A stretch of 64,000 nucleotides of DNA from Blastococcus haudaquaticus (GTDB lineage: Bacteria > Actinomycetota > Actinomycetes > Mycobacteriales > Geodermatophilaceae). Below are positions 58,222 to 64,000 of the stretch, piece after piece. The translations under genes were made by a program, and so were the position numbers. The DNA lies in the NCBI RefSeq assembly GCF_900230285.1, contig NZ_OCNK01000002.1, forward strand, positions 310,001-374,000. Reading direction: 5' to 3'. The first letter of the stretch is position 1; each line of letters begins with the position of its first letter. The notes under the pieces are model-generated. The model searched no databases. It was not told the origin of the DNA and saw only the letters and a list, made by a program, of their open reading frames with translations.

Positions 58222-59457
58222 TCACGACCGGTCAGCGGGATCGCTCCGGGCCACGTCGGCCGACGCGACCCGGCGGTACAGCACCCGCCCGGGCGAGGAG
58301 GTGACGCCGTGCACCACGGTGCTGGCGGCCACGACGAGAGTCCCTGCTGCCAGGACGACCGGGTCGAGCCGGAGGCGCTCGGCCTCCAGCACGAGGTAGA
58401 AAATGGCCGACACCCCGATGGGGCCGAACCAGCCGAGGAAGAGCGCGTCCGGCCGGCCCAGGCGGAGTGGCCGGCGAAGCAGCCACACGACCGGCACCCG
58501 CCGGAGGACCAGCACCGCGACCACCAGCGCCGCGCCGCGCCAGCCCAGCTCGCCCCATGCCTCCCACGGGAGCACCGCGCCGAACGCCACGAACAGCGGC
58601 AGGACCAGGAAACGGTTCACCGCTTCGTCGATGGGCGCGTCGTCGGTGCGCTCCAGGCCGGTGCCGACGAGGTTGAACGCGAGGCCGCAGACGAAGACCG
58701 CGAGGATGCCGTCGACGTGGACCAGCCCCGACAACCCGAGCACGGCCAGGGCGAGCACGGCGGTGAACAGCAGTCGGGGTCCCGGGTCGGTGGAGCCGTG
58801 CTCCTCACCCGCGCGGAGCGCCCGGCCGCCCAGCCATCCGGTCGCCGCGCCGACCGCGACCGCGCCCGCCACCTGCCAGAGCGACTCCAGCGCGGCAGCC
58901 CCGAGGGGGTCGGCGCCGGCGATCGCGAGCGCCACCAGGACGAGCGGGAGCGCGAGGCCGTCGTTGGCCCCCGACTCCAGGGAGAGGATCTGCCGGTCGC
59001 GCTCGGGGAGGTCCTCCTCCGCAGGTCCCCCGGTGACCACGCTGGACGCCAGTACCGGGTCGGTCGGGCACAGCGCGGCCCCGAGCAGGACCGCCGTCCC
59101 GAGCCCGACTCCCAGGACCAGCGCCGCCAGTCCCGCCGTCACCACGGCCATGACCGGCATGGCGACCGCCAGCAGGATCAGCACCGGCCGCAGCCGGGAG
59201 CGCGCCGCGCCGAACGGGTAGCGCAGGGCGACCGACATCACCGAGACGGCGAGGAGGATGCGCGTCGCCGGGTGCAGCCACGTGTGGTCGTCGGTGAGGG
59301 GGCGCAGGTCCAGCACCCCGGCGACGGCCGGCCCCAGCAGCACACCTGCGGTCATGGCCAGGACCGGTTCGGAGACGGGCAACCGGCGCATCCGCTCCGA
59401 CAGCGCCGCCACGACCAGCCCCAGCGCTCCGGCGGCCAGCAGGATGATGTCGATCAC
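58222..59457 (-). CDS. Cation/proton antiporter (CPA1/NhaP-like)
   Basis: The 411-residue membrane protein has about 12 helices and the CPA1 antiporter marks: ALCPTDPVLASSVV (the TD...P motif of the ion path), LSLESGANDGLALPLVLVALA with the essential ND pair, and GWFGPIGVSAIFYLV near the C-terminus. It would exchange Na+ or K+ for H+. GTG 59457 follows a purine-rich ribosome site (GAGGAGGGGGAG). It lies 23 bp downstream of the frameshifted DUF421 gene's start on the same strand, so the two may share regulation. Confidence 0.92.
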   Translation of the reverse strand: MIDIILLAAGALGLVVAALSERMRRLPVSEPVLAMTAGVLLGPAVAGVLDLRPLTDDHTWLHPATRILLAVSVMSVALRYPFGAARSRLRPVLILLAVAMPVMAVVTAGLAALVLGVGLGTAVLLGAALCPTDPVLASSVVTGGPAEEDLPERDRQILSLESGANDGLALPLVLVALAIAGADPLGAAALESLWQVAGAVAVGAATGWLGGRALRAGEEHGSTDPGPRLLFTAVLALAVLGLSGLVHVDGILAVFVCGLAFNLVGTGLERTDDAPIDEAVNRFLVLPLFVAFGAVLPWEAWGELGWRGAALVVAVLVLRRVPVVWLLRRPLRLGRPDALFLGWFGPIGVSAIFYLVLEAERLRLDPVVLAAGTLVVAASTVVHGVTSSPGRVLYRRVASADVARSDPADRS

Positions 59458-59624
59458 GGCTCCCCCTCCTCTCGCCCGTCGTCCCGGATCGCGGTCGATC
59501 CGCGTGCCTGCCTGCCCCGGCCGGCCCCCGCCGACACCGCACCGGCGCACCCGGGGACATGACGGTTCGATGACACCCGTCTCGGCGCCGGACCACCGGG
59601 TAGGGCCGGGACACCGGCGCCAGG

Positions 59625-59645
59625 GGGGCGGCACCAGGCCGCCCC
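59625..59645. promoter_or_regulatory. Hairpin in the 5' leader of the Cys-rich gene
   Basis: GGGGCGGC-ACCAG-GCCGCCCC forms a perfect 8-bp stem with a 5-nt loop, ending 22 bp before ATG 59668. The AGGAGG ribosome site follows it. It could attenuate or regulate translation of the gene; a role in copper response is only a guess. The rest of the 210-bp divergent gap shows no gene. Confidence 0.4.
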
Positions 59646-59667
59646 GCCGGAGATTCGAGGAGGTCCC

Positions 59668-60075
59668 ATGACCGTCGCAGCGCAGATGCTCGACACGTAC
59701 CCGCACGATCTCGGCGGGGTGGACCGGCAGAAGCTCCTGGCCTGCATCGAGGCGTGCGTCGAGTGCGCCCAGGCGTGCACGGCCTGCGCGGACGCCTGCC
59801 TCGGCGAAGAGATGGTCGCCGATCTGCGGACGTGCATCCGCACGAATCTCGACTGCGCCGACGTGTGCGATGCGACCGCGCGCGTCCTGTCCCGGCGCAC
59901 CGGGTACGACGCCGGCCTCACCCGGGCCGTGCTGGAGGCCTGCGCCGCCGCCTGCAGGGCGTGCGGGGACGAGTGCGGCAGTCACGCCTCCATGCACGAG
60001 CACTGCCGGGTGTGCGCGGAGTCGTGCCGCAGCTGCGAGCAGGCCTGCCGGGAGCTGCTGACCTCTCTCGGCTGA
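59668..60075 (+). CDS. Four-helix-bundle copper-binding protein (Csp/DUF326-like)
   Basis: The 135-residue protein has 15 or more Cys residues in helix-spaced patterns: CIEACVECAQACTACADACLG, CIRTNLDCADVCDATA, CAAACRACGDECGSHA, and CRVCAESCRSCEQACREL. That layout matches the Csp copper storage proteins, where the Cys line the core of a four-helix bundle. It has no signal peptide, so a cytosolic Csp3-like form is more likely. ATG 59668 follows AGGAGG. The next gene, 29 bp after the stop, has its own -10. Confidence 0.88.
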   Translation: MTVAAQMLDTYPHDLGGVDRQKLLACIEACVECAQACTACADACLGEEMVADLRTCIRTNLDCADVCDATARVLSRRTGYDAGLTRAVLEACAAACRACGDECGSHASMHEHCRVCAESCRSCEQACRELLTSLG

Positions 60076-60092
60076 ACCAGCGCCCCGGGGGG

Positions 60093-60098
60093 CAGACT
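60093..60098 (+). promoter_or_regulatory. -10 CAGACT of leaderless nitroreductase gene
   Basis: CAGACT ends 6 bp before ATG 60105, as in the YchJ gene promoter at 39974. Confidence 0.5.
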
Positions 60099-60104
60099 CG
60101 GGGC

Positions 60105-60536
60105 ATGGGACCGTCGGGCGTGTACGAGCCGAGCCCGGTGCCGTGGGTCCGCGCGGAGGTCGAGCACCTCGAGCGGACCGGAACCGGGCTGCGGGGTCGC
60201 TCCGTCGTCCTGTTGACCACTCTCGGGGCCCGGACCGGCCTCCTCCGCAAGACGCCGCTGATGCGGATCACGCACGGGGGCGTCTACGTCGCGGTCGCCT
60301 CGACCGCGGGCGGCGACCGCCACCCCCACTGGTACGCGAACGCGCTGGCCCACCCGGAGGTCGAGCTGCGCGACGGCGACGACGTGTTCAGGCTGGTCGC
60401 GCGGGAGGTCTCGGGCGCGGAACGGACCCGGTGGTGGTCGTTCGCCTGCACCGCGTTCCCGTCCTACGTCGAGTACCAGCGCCGGACCAGCCGCCGGATC
60501 CCGGTGCTCCTCCTCGAGCCCGCCGCTACCCCCTGA
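60105..60536 (+). CDS. Deazaflavin (F420)-dependent nitroreductase family protein
   Basis: The 143-residue protein has the DDN-family pattern: VVLLTTLGARTGLLRKTPLMRI, HGGVYVAVASTAGGDRHPHWYANALAHPEVELRDG and the C-terminal SYVEYQRRTSRRIPVLLLEP. These split-barrel proteins use F420H2, common in actinobacteria, to reduce quinones or nitro compounds. Its last 11 bases overlap the end of the opposing rhaB gene. The ATG seems leaderless. Confidence 0.9.
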   Translation: MGPSGVYEPSPVPWVRAEVEHLERTGTGLRGRSVVLLTTLGARTGLLRKTPLMRITHGGVYVAVASTAGGDRHPHWYANALAHPEVELRDGDDVFRLVAREVSGAERTRWWSFACTAFPSYVEYQRRTSRRIPVLLLEPAATP

Positions 60537-62004
60537 CGCGGGCGTCGGCCGCCGCCCACGACCCCTCGGCTCCCGGGGACGGCGCGTAGGTCCGCACCTC
60601 GCTGGTGGCGCGCAGCAGGGCCCGCAGCTCCGTCAGCCCGCCGCCGACCACCCCCCCGGCCCGGGCCTGGACGAGGGCGTTGCCCAGGGCGGCGGCCTCC
60701 ACCGGGCCGGCCACCACCGGCAGCCCGCAGGCGTCCGCGGTCAGCTGGCAGAGCAGGGCGTTGCGGGCTCCCCCACCGACCAGGTGCACCACCTCGACGT
60801 CCCGGCCGCAGAGCTCGGCCGCCTGCCGGACCGTTCGCCGGTAGGCCAGCGCCAGGCTGTCGAGGATGCAGCGGACCGTCTCCGCCTGATTCTGCGGCGG
60901 CACCTGGCCGGTCTCCGCGCAGGCCTCCGCGATCCGGCCCGGCATGTCGCCGGGCGGCAGGAAGCGGGCGTCGTCCGGGTCGACGACGGCCGTGAACGCA
61001 GGCACCCGCGCGGCGGCGGCGAGCAGCTCGGACAGGTCCGCCGGCAGGCCGGCTGCGGCCCAGGTGCGCTGCGACTCCTGCAGCAGCCAGAGCCCCATGA
61101 CGTTGCGCAGGTACCGGACGGTCCCGTCGACCCCGAGCTCGTTGGTGAAGCCCGCGAGCCGGCTCTCCTCGGTGACCACCGGCTTCTGCAGCTCCACGCC
61201 GACCAGCGACCAGGTGCCGCACGAGACGTAGGCGAACCGGTCGGAGGACGCGGGGACGCCGACGACCGCGGAGGCGGTGTCGTGCGAGCCCACCGCGGTC
61301 ACGGGCACGGGCCCGGCCAGCCCCGTCTCGGCCAGCACGTCGGGCAGCAGCTCGCCCAACCTCTCGCCGGGCTGCCGGATCGGCGGGAAGAAGCCGCGCG
61401 GTAGGTCGAGCCGGTCGATCAGGTCCCACGCCCAGTCGTGGGTGGTGACGTCGAGCAGTCCCGTCGTCGACGCGTTGGTCAGCTCGGCGCTCACCGCTCC
61501 GGTGAGCCAGTGCGCGAACAGGTCCGGGACCAGGAGCAGCCGGCGAGCGGCGCCGAACGAGGCCGTGCCGCGCGCCGCGGCCAGCTGGAAGACGGTGGTG
61601 AAGGGCAGGTGCTGCAGGCCGGTGACCCGGTACAGCTCCTCCGGAGGGACGACGGCGTGCACGGCAGGCACCGCGGTGGCGTGCCGGGCGTCGCGGTAGT
61701 GCACCGGGTTGCCGAGCAGGGTGCCATCGCCGTCCAGCAAGCCGTGGTCGACCGCCCAGCTGTCGATGCCCACGCCGTCGAGCCGGCCGGCGTCCCGCCC
61801 GGCTGCCCGCACGCCGTCGAGGACGCCGGTGTAGAGGCCGAGGACGTCCCAGTGCAGGGTTCCCGCGGTGCGCACCGGCCGGTTGGCGAACCGGTGCACC
61901 TCCCGCAGGTCCAGCCGGTCGGGGGCGACCTCCGCGACCATCACCCGGCCGCTGGAGGCCCCCAGGTCGACGGCCGCGAACACCCCAGGGGCCTTTGTGG
62001 CCAC
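60526..62004 (-). CDS. rhaB: Rhamnulokinase
   Basis: The 492-residue FGGY-family kinase phosphorylates L-rhamnulose to rhamnulose 1-phosphate. It begins FAAVDLGASSGRVMVAEV (adenosine/phosphate loop), has GIDSWAVDHGLLDGDG and YRDARH, and ends with VVHLVGGGARNALLCQLTADACGLPVVAGPVEAAALGNAL, typical of RhaB. Length fits. ATG 62004 lies 13 bp after the stop of the aldolase/dehydrogenase gene upstream, so they form one rhamnose operon that continues beyond the window. Confidence 0.94.
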   Translation of the reverse strand: MATKAPGVFAAVDLGASSGRVMVAEVAPDRLDLREVHRFANRPVRTAGTLHWDVLGLYTGVLDGVRAAGRDAGRLDGVGIDSWAVDHGLLDGDGTLLGNPVHYRDARHATAVPAVHAVVPPEELYRVTGLQHLPFTTVFQLAAARGTASFGAARRLLLVPDLFAHWLTGAVSAELTNASTTGLLDVTTHDWAWDLIDRLDLPRGFFPPIRQPGERLGELLPDVLAETGLAGPVPVTAVGSHDTASAVVGVPASSDRFAYVSCGTWSLVGVELQKPVVTEESRLAGFTNELGVDGTVRYLRNVMGLWLLQESQRTWAAAGLPADLSELLAAAARVPAFTAVVDPDDARFLPPGDMPGRIAEACAETGQVPPQNQAETVRCILDSLALAYRRTVRQAAELCGRDVEVVHLVGGGARNALLCQLTADACGLPVVAGPVEAAALGNALVQARAGGVVGGGLTELRALLRATSEVRTYAPSPGAEGSWAAADARVRG

Positions 62005-62017
62005 CTTGGCCCCTCTC

Positions 62018-64000
62018 TCAGCGGAGGAACGCGGCAGCGACGCCGGAGTCCACGGGCACGTGCAGCCCCGTCGTCCGGGTGAGCTCGCCGCCGGTCAGTG
62101 CGAACACGGCGTCGGCCACGTGGTCGGGGAGGACCTCGCGCTTGAGCAGGGTCCGCTGGGCGTAGAACTCGCCGAGCTTGTCCTCCTCGACCCCGTACAC
62201 GGCCGCCCGGCTGGCCCCCCAGCCGCCGGCGAAGATGCCCGACCCGCGGACGACGCCGTCGGGGTTGATGCCGTTGACCCGGATCTGGTGCGGGCCGAGC
62301 TCGGCGGCCAGCAGCCGTACCTGGTGGGCCTGGTCGGCCTTGGTGGCGCCGTAGGCGATGTTGTTCGGCCCGGCGAACAGGGAGTTCTTCGAGGAGATGT
62401 AGACGATGTCCCCGCCGAGCTCCTGCTCGATCATGATCCGGGCCGCCTCGCGTGAGACCAGGAAGCTCCCCTTCGCCATCACGTCGTGCTGCAGGTCCCA
62501 GTCCTGCTCGGTGGTCTCCAGCAGCGGCTTGGAGATCGACAGGCCGGCGTTGTTCACCACCAGGTCGACACCCCCGAACGCGAGCAGCGCCTCCCGGAAC
62601 GCGGCGGCCACGGCTTCGGCGTCGCTGACGTCGGCGGCCACGCCGATCGCCACGTCAGCGGACCCGATCTCGGCCGCGGCGTCCTGGGCCTTCGCCAGGT
62701 CCAGGTCGGCGACGACGACGCAGGCGCCCTCGGCGGCCAGGCGGTGCGCGACCGCCTTGCCGATGCCGCTGGCCGCACCGGTGACCAGCGCGACGCGGGT
62801 CGCCAGCGACTTGGGCTTCGGCATCCGCTGGAGCTTGGCCTCCTCCAGCGCCCAGTACTCGATGCGGAACTTCTCGCTCTCGTCGATGGGCGCGTAGGTG
62901 GAGACCGCCTCGGCGCCGCGCATCACGTTGATCGCGTTGACGTAGAACTCGCCGGCCACTCGGGCGGTCTGCTTGTTGGCGCCGAAGCTGAACATGCCGA
63001 CGCCGGGCACCAGCACGATCGCCGGGTCGGCGCCGCGCATCGCCGGGCTGTCCGGGGTGGCGTGCCGCGCGTAGTAGGCGGCGTACTCGGCGCGGTACTC
63101 CTGGTGCAGCTCCTTCAGCCGCGCGACGACGTCCTCGACCGGCGCGGTCGCCGGCAGGTCGACGACCAGCGGGCGCACCTTGGTGCGCAGGAAGTGGTCG
63201 GGGCAGCTCGTGCCCAGCGCGGCGAGACGGGGGTGCTCGCTCGACGCCAGGAAGTCGAGGACGACGTCGGAATCGGTGACGTGCCCGACCTGCGGCTTGT
63301 CGGTCGAGGCCAGGCCGCGGATCACCGGCGCGAGGGCGGCCGCCCTGATCCGCCGCTCCCCCTCCGGCAGCGCCTCGTACCCGGGCAGCGCCGGGCCGAA
63401 GGGATCCGGGCGGCCGCGCTCGGCGAGGAACTGCTCCGCCGTCCGGATGATCTCGAGGCTGTTGGCCTCGCACTGCTCGCTGGTCTCCCCCCACGCGGTC
63501 ACGCCGTGCCCGCCGAGGATGCAGCCGATCGCCTGCGGGTTCTTCTCCGCGATCTCGGCGATGTCGAGCCCGAGCTGGAAGCCGGGCCGCCGCCAGGGCA
63601 CCCAGACCACCCGGTCGCCGAAGCACTCGCGGGTCAGCTGCTCGCCGTCGGCGGCGGTGGCCAGGGCGATCCCGGAGTCGGGGTGCAGGTGGTCGACGTG
63701 CGCGGCCCGGACGAGGCCGTGCATCGCGGTGTCGATGCTCGGCGCGGCGCCGCCACGGCCGTGCAGGCAGTAGTCGAACGCGGCGACCATCTCGTCCTCC
63801 CGGTCGACGCCCGGGTAGACGTCGACCAGCGAGCGGAGCCGGTCGAGCCGGAGGACGGCGAGGCCGGCCTCCTCCAGCGTGCCGAGGTCGCCGCCGGAGC
63901 CCTTCACCCAGAGCAGCTCGACCGGCTGACCGGTGACCGGGTCGGTGTCGGTGCCCTGGGCGGAGGTGTTGCCGCCGGCGTAGTTGGTGTTGCGCGGGTC
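62018..64000 (-). CDS. rhaD: Bifunctional rhamnulose-1-phosphate aldolase/short-chain dehydrogenase, 5' end outside window
   Basis: The frame stays open to the window end, giving at least 660 residues. The upstream part (NTNYAGGNTSAQGTDTD, VKGSGGDLGTLEEAG, VDHLHPDSGIALATA and LGGHGVTAWG) is the class II aldolase domain, with metal His pairs. The C-terminal 250 residues are an SDR with VTGAASGIGKAVAHRLAAEG, ISSKNSLFAGPNNIAYGATK and its Tyr-Lys pair. It cleaves rhamnulose 1-phosphate to dihydroxyacetone phosphate and L-lactaldehyde, and oxidises the aldehyde. It precedes rhaB in the same operon. Confidence 0.93.
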   Translation of the reverse strand, partial: DPRNTNYAGGNTSAQGTDTDPVTGQPVELLWVKGSGGDLGTLEEAGLAVLRLDRLRSLVDVYPGVDREDEMVAAFDYCLHGRGGAAPSIDTAMHGLVRAAHVDHLHPDSGIALATAADGEQLTRECFGDRVVWVPWRRPGFQLGLDIAEIAEKNPQAIGCILGGHGVTAWGETSEQCEANSLEIIRTAEQFLAERGRPDPFGPALPGYEALPEGERRIRAAALAPVIRGLASTDKPQVGHVTDSDVVLDFLASSEHPRLAALGTSCPDHFLRTKVRPLVVDLPATAPVEDVVARLKELHQEYRAEYAAYYARHATPDSPAMRGADPAIVLVPGVGMFSFGANKQTARVAGEFYVNAINVMRGAEAVSTYAPIDESEKFRIEYWALEEAKLQRMPKPKSLATRVALVTGAASGIGKAVAHRLAAEGACVVVADLDLAKAQDAAAEIGSADVAIGVAADVSDAEAVAAAFREALLAFGGVDLVVNNAGLSISKPLLETTEQDWDLQHDVMAKGSFLVSREAARIMIEQELGGDIVYISSKNSLFAGPNNIAYGATKADQAHQVRLLAAELGPHQIRVNGINPDGVVRGSGIFAGGWGASRAAVYGVEEDKLGEFYAQRTLLKREVLPDHVADAVFALTGGELTRTTGLHVPVDSGVAAAFLR

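Overview
The window is very G+C-rich, with GTG starts common, stop/start overlaps (ATGA, GTGA) joining most operon genes, and several genes that look leaderless. This is the style of an actinobacterium. A Geodermatophilaceae-like host (Blastococcus, Geodermatophilus, Modestobacter) is my inference from general gene content and is not proven by any marker here. I see no rRNA, tRNA, transposase, integrase or CRISPR array.

Positions 1-35600 form a large catabolic island that looks built for an aromatic, probably methoxylated, compound. It holds: a 3-hydroxyacyl-CoA dehydrogenase / NTF2-like / PaaG-like / alpha-beta hydrolase operon (1741-4851); an opposing operon of amidohydrolase, cyclase, FAA hydrolase and SDR (8568 down to 4844); a LysR gene and a five-gene LivGFHM-type ABC importer (9700-14596); a second LysR gene diverging from a 2-hydroxyacid dehydrogenase / small-molecule kinase / divergent enolase / FAA hydrolase / ferredoxin-type reductase operon (15721-20921); an extradiol dioxygenase with two flavin monooxygenases (21036-24359); a third LysR gene with an operon of flavin monooxygenase, quinone-oxidoreductase-like protein and a LigM/DesA-like demethylase (24490-29074); and a second copy of the ring-cleavage module (29252-35593), run by a LysR gene and a TetR gene. 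The two ring-cleavage modules are paralogous: two FMO-A, two FMO-B, two extradiol dioxygenases and two related FAA hydrolases.

The likely logic is uptake by the ABC importer, O-demethylation, ring hydroxylation by FAD monooxygenases, extradiol cleavage, hydrolysis by FAA-hydrolase-fold enzymes, and CoA-linked or 2-hydroxyacid-linked lower steps. The catabolic promoters share one core: a TTCC-containing -35, a spacer of 18 (once 19) bp and a NANNNT -10. Different operator boxes lie upstream, which suggests several LysR regulons sharing one promoter design. The most unusual part is the dehydrogenase-kinase-enolase trio, whose enolase has lost the canonical active-site histidine.

Positions 35900-64000 look like ordinary chromosome: DoxX, Mug DNA glycosylase, a GH13 enzyme, DUF2207 protein, YchJ, malate:quinone oxidoreductase, patatin, LtrA, two nearly identical DUF1330 genes, DeoR regulator with an MFS transporter, diacylglycerol kinase, a hydrolase-glycosyltransferase fusion, a methyltransferase facing a large LuxR regulator, DUF2254, a frameshifted DUF421 gene, a cation/proton antiporter, a Cys-rich four-helix protein, an F420-type nitroreductase and the start of an L-rhamnose operon (rhaB plus the bifunctional aldolase/dehydrogenase, cut by the window end).
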